Source of the DNA: Merdibacter sp965119685 | GTDB lineage: Bacteria > Bacillota_I > Bacilli_A > Erysipelotrichales > Erysipelotrichaceae | DNA length: 64,000 bases | Direction of reading: 5' to 3' | Assembly: GCA_965119685.1 (NCBI GenBank) | Contig: OZ221971.1 | Location: forward strand, 2,604,001 to 2,668,000 | Notes under the pieces: model-generated | Seen by the model: the letters and a program-made list of their open reading frames with translations, nothing else | Database searches by the model: none | What the model was told of the DNA's origin: nothing | Shown: positions 45,503-54,405 of the stretch, one piece after another | Numbering within the stretch: position 1 is the stretch's first letter | Layout: each line of letters opens with the position of its first letter | Translations under genes and position numbers: made by a program

Positions 45503-46297
45503 ATGTTGTATGCATTATTTTTTCTCATCAGCTTCGGCGCTTCCATCGTCGGTGCGATCTGCGGCATCGGCGGAGGCATCATCATCAAACCGGTCATGGA
45601 CGCTTTTGGCGCCTTGGATGTTTCCATCATCAACTTTCTGTCCGGGTGTACCGTCTTGTCAATGACGCTGTACTCTGTCGTCAAGGCAAAGATCGCCAAG
45701 GATTCCGTCATCAATATGAAACTGGGCACACCGTTAGCGATCGGCGCTGCCATTGGCGGCTTATTTGGCAAGGAGCTGTTCTCCTATGTGGAATCGCTCT
45801 TTGATACGCCCAACACCGCCGGAGCGGTACAGGCGTTTGTGCTGATGATCATCACCTTAGGCACGCTGCTTTATACGATCAATAAGGAAAAAGTGCATAC
45901 GCTGAAGGTCACCAATCTGATCGCCTGCCTGATCATCGGTTTCATCTTAGGCGGCTTCTCCTCTTTCTTGGGAATCGGCGGCGGTCCGATCAATTTAGTC
46001 GTCCTCTATTTCTTCTTTACGATGGGAACCAAGGAAGCGGCGCAGAACTCTTTATATATCATCTTATTCTCACAGATTACCAGCGTCTGCCGTTCACTGT
46101 TCACCACCGATCTCAGCCAGATCTCTCTCGTGCTGTTAGCCGGAATGATCCTGTGCGGCATTTTGGGCGGCATCTGCGGACGTGCAATCAACAAAAAGAT
46201 CGATGAAAAGCATGTCGATAAGCTGTTTATCGCGCTGATGGTCGTCATCATCTTCATCAACATCTACAACACGCTCAAATATCTGGGAATGCTTTGA
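45503..46297 (+). CDS. TauE/SafE-family anion exporter
   Basis: A 264-residue membrane protein with eight predicted helices. Both halves carry the family's glycine-rich motif (GAICGIGGGIIIKP near the start and SFLGIGGGPINLVVL in the second half). The family exports sulfite, sulfoacetate or related sulfur anions. Beside sulfatases and their maturase, I infer that it removes the sulfate or sulfite set free in the cytoplasm. The ATG at 45503 follows GGGAAGGGG. Confidence 0.88.
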   Translation: MLYALFFLISFGASIVGAICGIGGGIIIKPVMDAFGALDVSIINFLSGCTVLSMTLYSVVKAKIAKDSVINMKLGTPLAIGAAIGGLFGKELFSYVESLFDTPNTAGAVQAFVLMIITLGTLLYTINKEKVHTLKVTNLIACLIIGFILGGFSSFLGIGGGPINLVVLYFFFTMGTKEAAQNSLYIILFSQITSVCRSLFTTDLSQISLVLLAGMILCGILGGICGRAINKKIDEKHVDKLFIALMVVIIFINIYNTLKYLGML

Positions 46298-46311
46298 TCG
46301 CTTGCGCAAGC

Positions 46312-46358
46312 AAAACAGCCTATCAAAGGAGGATCTCCTTGACAGGCTGTTTTTTTTA
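46312..46358. terminator. Bidirectional terminator
   Basis: CAGCCT and AGGCTG with paired inner arms, then eight Ts on the plus strand and TTTT on the minus strand. It separates the convergent TauE and maturase genes. Confidence 0.85.
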
Positions 46359-46385
46359 TGGCTTTTCTTTTATACAAGTTTGCTG

Positions 46386-47483
46386 CTAGCGCGGGCGAGT
46401 GAGGGTACGCGCGATGGCGATCATCCGATCTTTGGCATAGGTCAGCCACTCGCGATAGCCGCAGTATGTCTCATCATAATAAGCAGCGTTGAGACGCTTG
46501 CAGTTACGATGGCACATCCCCGCAAACGGACAGTCTTGACAGGCGGCACAGGCACAGCGCTCTTCCTTTAAAAAGCGTTTCATCGTCTCACAGGAGACAA
46601 GCTCGATCAGGCTGTGCGTTTGGATATTGCCGCAGCAATATTCATCCAGCACGTAGAAATCACAAGGGTAGACATCGCCGTTGCTCTCAACGACAAACTG
46701 CGGAGCACACTGTCCCAGCATGCCGCACTGCTGCGGCGGATACCCGGCAAACATCGGAATGACATTGTCAAAGAGCGTCACGCTGATCACGTTGCCCTTG
46801 CAGTATTCCTTATACCACAGATCGAAGAATACTTTATAAAAAGACGCAAACTGTTTGGGATGCAGGGAATATTCGCTCTCTTTCTCATCCAGCCCGGCAA
46901 GGCAGGGAATGAACTGAATATACTTCAGATCATGCTTTTGGTAGAAGGCAAACAGCTTTTGCGGATGTGCACTGACATAGGAGCTCAGCACGGTTAAGAT
47001 GTTAAAGTCGACGTTGGCACGCTTGAGCAGAGCGATTGACTTCATCACCCGTCCAAAGGTTCCCTCATACTGCGCATCCTTGCGCAGGTGGTCGTGCAGC
47101 AGTGCATAACCGTCCAACGAGACACCGATCAGGAAATGATAGCGTTGAAACAGCGCTGCCCACTCCTCATCCAAAAGGGTTCCATTCGTTTGCAGGGCAT
47201 AGTGGATCGTTTGACGCTTGCGGTGCGCGTCAACATAGGAGGTAAACGCACGGAAATAGGATATTCCCGCCACTGTCGGCTCTCCGCCCTGAAAGGCGAA
47301 TGTGATGTCCGCCTCGTCGTCTAATCCCAGCGCCCGATCGATGAGCGCCTCCATCGTCGCTGTTTCCATGATGCCATGTGAGCGCACCTCGCGGTGATCG
47401 GCCACATCATAATAAAAGCAGTAACGGCAGCGCATATTGCATAATGACGATGCTGGTTTAATTAAAAAGCTGATATATTTCAT
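46386..47483 (-). CDS. Anaerobic sulfatase-maturating enzyme (radical SAM)
   Basis: A 365-residue radical SAM enzyme that oxidises the active-site Cys of sulfatases to formylglycine without oxygen. The SAM cluster motif CNMRCRYCFYYDV is near residue 15, FQGGEPTV follows, and the C-terminal SPASM-type cysteines (CGMLGQC, CDFYVLDEYCCG, CACAACQDCPFAGMCHRNC) hold two more clusters. It lies right after the sulfatase it should activate. Both sulfatases in the window have Cys-type motifs, as this enzyme needs. Confidence 0.95.
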   Translation of the reverse strand: MKYISFLIKPASSLCNMRCRYCFYYDVADHREVRSHGIMETATMEALIDRALGLDDEADITFAFQGGEPTVAGISYFRAFTSYVDAHRKRQTIHYALQTNGTLLDEEWAALFQRYHFLIGVSLDGYALLHDHLRKDAQYEGTFGRVMKSIALLKRANVDFNILTVLSSYVSAHPQKLFAFYQKHDLKYIQFIPCLAGLDEKESEYSLHPKQFASFYKVFFDLWYKEYCKGNVISVTLFDNVIPMFAGYPPQQCGMLGQCAPQFVVESNGDVYPCDFYVLDEYCCGNIQTHSLIELVSCETMKRFLKEERCACAACQDCPFAGMCHRNCKRLNAAYYDETYCGYREWLTYAKDRMIAIARTLTRPR

Positions 47484-47543
47484 AACGATCTATCTCCCCG
47501 CTTCATTGTATCACAGCGATTTGCGATCCATCCAGCGTTTTGT

Positions 47544-47569
47544 AAAAAGGGGAGATCGGCGATCCCCTC
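47544..47569 (-). terminator. Terminator between sulfatase 1 and the maturase gene
   Basis: GGGGATC and its complement form a stem on the minus strand, followed by five Ts. Some read-through would be needed to express the maturase from the same transcript. Confidence 0.7.
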
Positions 47570-47585
47570 TCAAAGTCTTTATTGC

Positions 47586-49085
47586 TTATTTGATTCCCAG
47601 ACGTTCCTTCTGTTCCTTTGGAGCGTCATACGCATCCAATCCCCGGGAGAGCACTTCGATGTAATGCTCCTCCAGCGGGCTGTTCACGCCGGCGAGATTC
47701 TCTGTCTGTGCGTAATCTTTTTCAATATCGAAAAGCTTCGTCTCCAGCACTTCCTTTAACGGCTCGTCGCTTTGATCGATGATGCCCGGCTTGTCGATCG
47801 GAATGCGGAACAACGGATACTGCGTACGCTTGAAATAGCGTCCCATCTCGATCTTTTCCGGACACTCCACGCCCATGACGCGGCGAATCGTCGTCGGGAA
47901 TGCGGTGTACTCGTAGCAAGGCTGATTCTCTGGCTTCGGAGCACGCAGATACGTGTAATGTCCGTCGCTGAGATTGACTGCCATGCCATGGTAACCAAAC
48001 AGCGCATAGTCCTTGGTCTTGGCGTTTGGATCGGTTGTTAACGGCTTCAAGGAAACGCCCTGTACGCAATCCGGAATCTCGATGCCCATGTAATCGAGTA
48101 CGGTCGGCATCAGATCGATGTTCTGCGTAATCTGGCTGACATGCTCACCCTTGCGCTCCCCGTGCGGGAATTTGATGATCAGCGGCAGATGCGCAAGCTC
48201 GTTATACAGATGCATGTAGTTTTTGCCTAAATAATCGCGCTCGCCGAGGAAATAACCATGGTCGGTCGTCATCACAACCATCGTATCCTCATACATATCC
48301 AGCTCTTTCAGCTTGTTGATGAGGGTGCCAAACCAATGGTCGGTCATCGTTACCAGCGCGGCGTAACGGCGCTGTACATAATCAACGGCGTTTTGCGGCA
48401 CACCTGCCTGTGAAACCCGCTGATACTGCGGAATTTCATAATAATCACGGTCAAGTCCGGTATTGCCGCCGTAGAGATCCATATACTTATCCGGCACATC
48501 AAATGGTTCATGCGGGTCAAATGCCTCTACCATCAGGAAGAAATTGTCATCTCCCTTATTGTCGTCCAGCCATTGGCAGGCAGAAGCGAATGTCTTAGGA
48601 GAAGGCATATCCTCCTCGTTTGGCCACTGTGTGCGGTTGAGCTGATACTGACGGCGCACACGTCCATAGAATGTCTCCGGCATGTTATCCGGCTCATCGA
48701 TTCGGGATACCCACGGATCTCCCTCCTGTCCGCGGTGATAATCCCAAGTGTTAAACTGCTGTAAATACCCCTCTCCGCCAATACGCATGTAATGGCAGTG
48801 GTCGGTTGTAATATGTGTATAGATGTCATGGTCCTTCAGCACCTTTGGCAGCGTGACGTCAAAGGGTTCAATCGGCCCCCAGGAACGCTCCAAAAAGTTC
48901 AGGCGTCCGGTTAAAATATCACGGCGTGCCGGCATGCAAGGCGCGGAACCGATCCAATGCTGATCGAATACGGTCGCTTCCTTTGCAAAGGCGTCAATGT
49001 TCGGTGTTTTTACAATTGTTTCCGGGTTGTAGCAAGACAATGCTTCCCGCCGCAGCGTGTCCATCAAAACCAAAACAGTTCTCAT
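47586..49085 (-). CDS. Cytoplasmic sulfatase 1
   Basis: A 499-residue type I sulfatase. The formylglycine motif is CMPAR (Cys at residue 50), the first metal Asp is in LMDTLRREAL, and the later metal site is in MTTDHGYFLGERD. No signal peptide is present: the protein starts MRTVLVLMDT. The enzyme therefore works in the cytoplasm on an imported, probably phosphorylated, sulfated sugar. AAAGGAG precedes the ATG at 49085; the longer frame lacks support. It follows the PTS operon on the same strand and precedes the maturase gene. Confidence 0.92.
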   Translation of the reverse strand: MRTVLVLMDTLRREALSCYNPETIVKTPNIDAFAKEATVFDQHWIGSAPCMPARRDILTGRLNFLERSWGPIEPFDVTLPKVLKDHDIYTHITTDHCHYMRIGGEGYLQQFNTWDYHRGQEGDPWVSRIDEPDNMPETFYGRVRRQYQLNRTQWPNEEDMPSPKTFASACQWLDDNKGDDNFFLMVEAFDPHEPFDVPDKYMDLYGGNTGLDRDYYEIPQYQRVSQAGVPQNAVDYVQRRYAALVTMTDHWFGTLINKLKELDMYEDTMVVMTTDHGYFLGERDYLGKNYMHLYNELAHLPLIIKFPHGERKGEHVSQITQNIDLMPTVLDYMGIEIPDCVQGVSLKPLTTDPNAKTKDYALFGYHGMAVNLSDGHYTYLRAPKPENQPCYEYTAFPTTIRRVMGVECPEKIEMGRYFKRTQYPLFRIPIDKPGIIDQSDEPLKEVLETKLFDIEKDYAQTENLAGVNSPLEEHYIEVLSRGLDAYDAPKEQKERLGIK

Positions 49086-49333
49086 AGGTATTCCACACTC
49101 CTTTCTGATCAATGCTCCCATGATGCACAGTCGAGGAAATAACTTCACCTATCAAGCCGATAGTCTCTCCTGTGAGAAAATCCTATCATTTTCTCATGCA
49201 GTCTGCTATGGGTGCATCTATAAAATATCGCTGTTTTTTTCTATCAAAGCGTTATTTTCCATGTATTCCTGTAAGCACTGTGAGAAATGCCATGTTTTTA
49301 TCGCTCAGACATCATTCCTCTGATGATAATAAG

Positions 49334-49360
49334 GACCTGCCATCCAAACGACAGCAGGTC
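49334..49360 (-). terminator. Hairpin after the PTS genes
   Basis: GACCTGC and GCAGGTC form a seven-base stem close to the IID stop. The U-run on the minus strand is poor, so it may stop only part of the transcripts and let the sulfatase be expressed at a lower level. Confidence 0.5.
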
Positions 49361-49379
49361 TCTTTTCATCAATCAATCA

Positions 49380-50210
49380 TTAAGCAAAGATTGTCAGCCA
49401 AGGAAAATAGTGACCAATCGCCGCAAATAATAATGCGATAACGATCATGCCTAAGATGATGGATGCGCTGTTCTTGCCCTGTCCCTTTTTCAAGAGCTTA
49501 TAGCAGATGAACGTCAATACAACCGGCAGAATATAAGGCATTACCTTGTTCATCTGATCCTGGATGATCAGCGGATCACCTTCGTCAAATGCAAACTGCA
49601 ATGCAGTGTTCAGCTTTACCGTCTGCGGGATCAAGCATCCGACAACGACAACACCTAATACGTTTGCCATGTTGCCCAGACGATCGAACAGTGCCATACC
49701 ACCGCTCTGAACGACCTCTAAGCCCTTCGTATAGCCTAAGTGCAATCCGAGGTACTTTAACGGCCAATACAGAACGTTAATCATCAGGAACATAACGATC
49801 GGACCGATGATGCTTCCATCGCTGATGCACATCGAAGCACCGATGGAACCGGCAATCGGGAACCAAGTCAGGTTCAGCATGGAGTCACCTAATCCGGCGA
49901 ACGGTCCCATCAGGGAAGTCTTGATTGCCGAGCAGGTTTCCTTCTGATCCTCGTCAGTGGATTCCTCTAACGCAGCCTGAATACCCAGAATGAACGGGAT
50001 TGCGATTGGGTGCGTGTTGAAGTACTCCAAGTAACGCTGCATTGCGTGTACTCTGTCTTCTTTGGATTTATCCTTGTAGAGCTCTTCCAGTACCGGTGAG
50101 AAGCAGTACGTTAAACTGAGGCTCTGCATACGCTCGTAGTTATGAGCAAACTGGCAGCCCTGTGTACGAAGCAGTACTTTATTCAGGGTCTTTTTTGAAA
50201 TTTTTCCCAT
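49380..50210 (-). CDS. Mannose-family PTS IID component
   Basis: A 276-residue membrane component unique to the mannose-type PTS. Typical segments are RTQGCQFAHNYERMQSLSLTY at the N-terminal part, KTSLMGPFAGLGDSM in the middle, and a C-terminal membrane region. With IIC it forms the channel. It starts at the IIC stop (TAATG overlap). Confidence 0.94.
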   Translation of the reverse strand: MGKISKKTLNKVLLRTQGCQFAHNYERMQSLSLTYCFSPVLEELYKDKSKEDRVHAMQRYLEYFNTHPIAIPFILGIQAALEESTDEDQKETCSAIKTSLMGPFAGLGDSMLNLTWFPIAGSIGASMCISDGSIIGPIVMFLMINVLYWPLKYLGLHLGYTKGLEVVQSGGMALFDRLGNMANVLGVVVVGCLIPQTVKLNTALQFAFDEGDPLIIQDQMNKVMPYILPVVLTFICYKLLKKGQGKNSASIILGMIVIALLFAAIGHYFPWLTIFA

Positions 50211-51028
50211 TATAGATCGTACTCTCCTTCCTCTGCAGAAGCTGTTGCCGCCGCGGCTTCAGGAGCCGGTGCGCCTTTCTTCTGTCCTTCAACAATGACA
50301 TCGTAGAGTCCGGCCAAAGCGGCTGCGATCATTGCGCATCCCAGCGTAGGAACAGCCATATATGCGTTCAATACGAAGCCGATTACCAGGAAGATCCACA
50401 TGTCTTTCTTCATCATCATCGTTAACAGCATTGCCAAACCGACTGCAGGCATCATACCGCCGGCAGTGGAGAAGCCTTTCAATACCCAAGGTACATCATT
50501 GTCCAAGAAGTTCATGATGCTGTCGATTACCGCAGAACCTGCACCGACGGCGATAAACGTAGGAATCGCACGGGACAGGAAGAAGCAGATAGCGCCCAGC
50601 CAGAAATACTTGTTGATGCTGCTGAACTTTCCGGATTCAGCTGCCTTATCCGCAGCATGCACCAGAGATACGTTCGTCGTCATGACGAGCATGTTCAACT
50701 GCTGTACGAGCGTAGCTGTCGGGATACCAAAGGCTACTGCCAAAGAGATTGCGCTTTCAGCGCTTCCTCCGGACATGATACCCAAAGAAGCACCTACGAT
50801 AGTACCAGAGATAACATCCGGTGGTACATAAGCTCCGATGTTGTTGACACCCAGCCACATCATTTCCATCGTTGCACCGATCATGATGGCGGTTGGCATG
50901 TCGCCTAAGATAATACCTACTCCGACAGATGCGAGCAGCGGTTTACGGAAACCTAAATGCGGTCCGAACTGGTCCCAAGCACAGAGACCTGCCCACAGCG
51001 CCAAGAGCAGCGCCTGAAAGATTTGCAT
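50210..51028 (-). CDS. Mannose-family PTS IIC component
   Basis: A 272-residue membrane protein with about eight helices. Family segments are ALWAGLCAWDQFGP, GIILGDMPTAIMIGATMEMMWLG and IGAYVPPDVISGTIVG. The C-terminus has an unusual Ala/Glu/Pro-rich cytoplasmic tail (EGQKKGAPAPEAAAATAS). It is the sugar translocation unit. Specificity in the family covers mannose, fructose, sorbose and GalNAc; sulfatases in the operon argue for a sulfated amino sugar here. Confidence 0.94.
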   Translation of the reverse strand: MQIFQALLLALWAGLCAWDQFGPHLGFRKPLLASVGVGIILGDMPTAIMIGATMEMMWLGVNNIGAYVPPDVISGTIVGASLGIMSGGSAESAISLAVAFGIPTATLVQQLNMLVMTTNVSLVHAADKAAESGKFSSINKYFWLGAICFFLSRAIPTFIAVGAGSAVIDSIMNFLDNDVPWVLKGFSTAGGMMPAVGLAMLLTMMMKKDMWIFLVIGFVLNAYMAVPTLGCAMIAAALAGLYDVIVEGQKKGAPAPEAAAATASAEEGEYDL

Positions 51029-51102
51029 ACTTTCTTCCTCCTTCTTTTTAATGTATATAGCATCGCAAGCATGCGATCACTATCCCTTTTCTGAAAACAA
51101 AG

Positions 51103-51579
51103 CTAGAAATTCTTCAGCAGCTCGCTGACCGGCTCCTTTGAGTCGCGGGTCGTCGTCTGCATCCAGCACTCCACGCCCATGCCGATCAGTTCCTCGAAGG
51201 CCTCTTTCTCTTCCTTCGTTACCGACATGTTCTTGTGTAAGCGGGTACGCTCATCGTTGAAACGCATACCGCTGACGTTGAGATAGCTGTAATCCAAACC
51301 GTTTTTCTTCAGCGTCAAAGCGTCGATCGGGTTGGTGAACAGCACCATCGTCGCCTTTTTCAGCTCCGTCTTTTTCAATACGTCGATGAACTTCTCGACC
51401 CCGAATACGCTGACCTTGATATTCGGCACCGCCAGACCGGCAACCGATTTCTGTACCGGATCGTTTGCCACCTTATCGCTGACGATGATCGCAGACTCAA
51501 TTCCATAATCCGGAATCCAAGTCGTCGCAACCTGTCCGTGAATCAAGCGGTCGTCAATATCCACTAATTTCAATGCCAT
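51103..51579 (-). CDS. Mannose-family PTS IIB component
   Basis: A 158-residue cytoplasmic phosphotransfer protein. The active His is in RLIHGQVATTW (residue 15). It takes phosphate from IIA and passes it to the sugar during uptake. It follows IIA by about 20 bases and has its own strong ribosome binding site (GGAGGAG). Confidence 0.95.
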   Translation of the reverse strand: MALKLVDIDDRLIHGQVATTWIPDYGIESAIIVSDKVANDPVQKSVAGLAVPNIKVSVFGVEKFIDVLKKTELKKATMVLFTNPIDALTLKKNGLDYSYLNVSGMRFNDERTRLHKNMSVTKEEKEAFEELIGMGVECWMQTTTRDSKEPVSELLKNF

Positions 51580-51600
51580 AATCTGTCTCCTCCTTTTCCT

Positions 51601-52029
51601 TTACAGATCATCTATATCTTCATCATCTGCAGCTAAGTGCACCTCGATCGGACACACCGACTGCTGATGAACAGACATCACATGTTCCTTGACTTCCTCT
51701 GCGCTGATCTCCCGCGACAGCAGCAAGTCAATGAGAATCGGAAGATTCAGACCGGTAAAGCCGATCATGTTCATCCCTTTTAACATACAGCGGGAAATTG
51801 CGTTGAATGGTGATCCTCCGTAAATATCACAAAGCGCCACAACAACATCACAGCGTGAGGAAAGATCCGCATACGCATCTGCCACTTCCTTCTCTAAGTC
51901 ATCCAATGATTTTTCGACGGTAAGCGCCAGCGCATATACATCCTGCTGCTGTCCAGCCAACATTTCCGCACTGCTCAATGCCGCTTTGGCAAATTCTCCG
52001 TGACTTGCCAGAATAATACCAATACTCAT
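51601..52029 (-). CDS. Mannose-family PTS IIA component
   Basis: A 142-residue cytoplasmic protein. The phosphorylated His is in IILASHGEFAKA (residue 10), and the fold is the EIIA-Man type (DIYGGSPFNAIS). It receives phosphate from HPr and gives it to IIB. The ATG at 52029 follows CAGGAGG. It is the first gene of the PTS operon, with three cre-like sites upstream. Confidence 0.95.
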   Translation of the reverse strand: MSIGIILASHGEFAKAALSSAEMLAGQQQDVYALALTVEKSLDDLEKEVADAYADLSSRCDVVVALCDIYGGSPFNAISRCMLKGMNMIGFTGLNLPILIDLLLSREISAEEVKEHVMSVHQQSVCPIEVHLAADDEDIDDL

Positions 52030-52061
52030 TTGCAACCTCCTGTTTTCTTTTGTGCCATCAT

Positions 52062-52199
52062 ATGAAAGCGCTTCTTTGCTTTAAGCGACTTTATCGTACC
52101 ACCGTGCCCTGCCTTATTCAACAAACGTTTGTCGATTCTTTTCGATTTTTTGCAGGATAAGGTAAAATAAAACATATTTTTACACGGTAAACGCTTCCA
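52062..52199. promoter_or_regulatory. Three cre-like sites before the PTS operon
   Basis: ATGAAAGCGCTTCTT (52062-52076), the perfect palindrome ACAAACGTTTGT (52121-52132) and CGGTAAACGCTTCCA (52185-52199) all resemble the catabolite-responsive element. They suggest strong control by CcpA or by a LacI-type regulator. No good sigma-A promoter stands out between them. Confidence 0.6.
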
Positions 52200-52526
52200 C
52201 GATTGAATTGCCCATAAATAGTTTCACATAATTTTGCTGTAATCTCGGGATTCCACTCCCACAAAACGGACAATTCCCTCGTTTCTTCTGCATAATTCTC
52301 ACAATTTCTTTCATTTTTTCGCATATCGACACACAAAAAGAGTGAATTTTACATATACGCATTTTCTCTCTTTATTTTGGCGAAAATTTACTAATTTTTG
52401 CCGCTGACGCCGCCCACGCTCCCTCATCCAACGCATTATATGCCGCTGCCATGGGAAAACATGCACGATATACGCTTCAACGACGGTCGCCGCCGGGATG
52501 CATCCTCTCTAAGGCGATCTGCGGCC
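52200..52526. other. Gene-free stretch between the PTS control region and regulator 2
   Basis: It must hold the rest of the PTS promoter region and the 3' end of regulator 2 transcripts. Short frames in it lack ribosome binding sites. I see no terminator I would call. Confidence 0.4.
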
Positions 52527-54155
52527 TCAAATCCGCTTACGGTACTCCCGCGGACTCATCTGATAATATTTTTTGAACACCTTGTTAAAGTACAGCTGAT
52601 CGCTGATGCCCACCATCGCGGCAACATCCTTGATCTTCCGCGTGCGATCGTGCATCAGTTCCTCTGCCCTTGCCATCTTGCGTTCATTGACATACTCGAT
52701 GACACTGCGTCCCACTTCGCTTTTAAACAGGCGGCTGGCATGCGTGACGCTGAGCCCGGAGGCCGATGCGATCATCTCCAGCGTCAGCTTTTCACCGATG
52801 TGATCATCGATGTAATCCAGCATGGCGCTCACCTTGTGGTGATAACGGCTGATATGATGCTCCCGCACCCAGTCGATCAGCGTCTTGAAGATCTTCTCCA
52901 GCTCCAGCTGCAAGAACTGGATGCTCTCCGCTTCATTGATGCCTTCATACAGGATATCAAAGGGATATTGCTCGCTGATCCCATGATTATAGATGACCTT
53001 TTTCGTATCGTGCAGCACGGAGACGAAATACGCTTTCACATCCGGATAGTCAATCCAGCGCGCTTTCATCAGCGTAATCACTTTTCCATACGCTTCTCTC
53101 ACCTTATCGAAATTCTGCTCCATCACCCCTTGGGCGATCTCGCTGCCGCAGGGAAACGAGCTGTAATGCAGACGCTGCAGCACACGCGCGTCCTCGACAA
53201 ACTGCACGCAGCAATCGCCGTCATAAAATTTGTGTCCCATGTGATATTCCATAACTTCCTGATAGCCGCCTAAAAAATCATCGATCCCATGCAGCTCCCT
53301 GGAAATGCTCACCGAGAAATCATAGGTCAGCCGCGAACCGATTCCATCGATGATCTGATGAGCCAGCGCTTCATAGCGCGATCGCTCCAGCGGCGGCAGG
53401 AGAATGACACCGGAATGCTTCTTGTTAAAGAGGATATAGGCGCCTGCGATGTCCGTCAGATACTGCGAAAGCACCCGCTTGATCTGTACCTGAATCTCAT
53501 CGCGCATCGACACTTTGTTGCGAAACATATCGATAAACTCACTGCTGTCCATCCAAAACGGCTTATCATAGCGCTTTAAGGAGCGGTTGAAGTTGCGGAT
53601 GTTATCCTGACGGAAATACAACAGCCGATAGTCCCCGCGCAATAGGCTTAGCTCCGGGCGGTTCAGGATCTCCTTGAGCATCTCATAGTCGACCTTTTGC
53701 TCATCACGGATCAAGCCCAAAATCTTCTCCAGCATCTCCTCCCAGCTCTCCTGCAAGCTGGTCTCCTTTCGCTTGGCAAGATCCCCGCGAATCCGCTCAA
53801 GCAGCGAAGTCAGCGTAGAGTAGCGCAGCCGCGACTTCAGCTGATAATCATAAGCGCCCGCGACAAACGCCTCGCGCACCGAATCATAGTCCTCATGCGC
53901 GGAAATGACCACGACGATGCAATCCGGTCCCAGATGACGCAGCTTTTTGATCAATGAAATGCCGCTGCCACCTAACAAATCCAGCGCCGTGATGATGACA
54001 TCATATTTGTACTCCCCATACAGCGCCAAGGCATCCGATTCGCTGTCCGCCACGGAAGCGATCTGAAAACCGGAGTCCTCCCAGGGGATCATATTCTTAT
54101 AAATATGAATCATCTGCTGCTTTTCCACCAGCAGCACGCGATACAATGCATTCAT
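52527..54155 (-). CDS. Receiver-AraC regulator 2, phospho-acceptor Asp missing
   Basis: A 542-residue regulator with receiver (1-115), long middle part and C-terminal AraC HTH (LTLEMIASASGLSVTHASRLF, then TRKIKDVAAMVGISDQLYFNKVF). The receiver fold is clear, but the acceptor position is Ala (VIITALDLLGGSG, residue 57), while regulator 1 has Asp. The Lys of the active site remains. It may be a pseudo-receiver controlled by a ligand or a partner. AAAGGAG precedes the ATG. It lies between the PTS operon and divergent sulfatase 2, the likely targets. Confidence 0.9.
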   Translation of the reverse strand: MNALYRVLLVEKQQMIHIYKNMIPWEDSGFQIASVADSESDALALYGEYKYDVIITALDLLGGSGISLIKKLRHLGPDCIVVVISAHEDYDSVREAFVAGAYDYQLKSRLRYSTLTSLLERIRGDLAKRKETSLQESWEEMLEKILGLIRDEQKVDYEMLKEILNRPELSLLRGDYRLLYFRQDNIRNFNRSLKRYDKPFWMDSSEFIDMFRNKVSMRDEIQVQIKRVLSQYLTDIAGAYILFNKKHSGVILLPPLERSRYEALAHQIIDGIGSRLTYDFSVSISRELHGIDDFLGGYQEVMEYHMGHKFYDGDCCVQFVEDARVLQRLHYSSFPCGSEIAQGVMEQNFDKVREAYGKVITLMKARWIDYPDVKAYFVSVLHDTKKVIYNHGISEQYPFDILYEGINEAESIQFLQLELEKIFKTLIDWVREHHISRYHHKVSAMLDYIDDHIGEKLTLEMIASASGLSVTHASRLFKSEVGRSVIEYVNERKMARAEELMHDRTRKIKDVAAMVGISDQLYFNKVFKKYYQMSPREYRKRI

Positions 54156-54405
54156 CTGCCTGCTCCTTTCTCTCCCTCACATCCATGCGGCAGCCATACG
54201 GCCGAACACATGAAAATATGCGAAATCCCACCGAATAACTTTTTCAACTGATTATATTATACTAAAACAATTTCAGAAAAACAGTCATTTCACCGATATT
54301 GAACAGATAATCCATAAAATATTTTCACTTTTTCCTCATTTGCATCCTTTGTCCATATCGCGTTTGCTATAATAGCCTCAAAGAGCATAGAGGAGGAATT
54401 TCCCG
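54156..54405. promoter_or_regulatory. Divergent control region of regulator 2 and sulfatase 2
   Basis: A perfect TATAAT at 54368-54373 faces sulfatase 2 but has no good -35 box, as expected if an activator is needed. The rest is AT-rich and gene-free. Confidence 0.45.
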
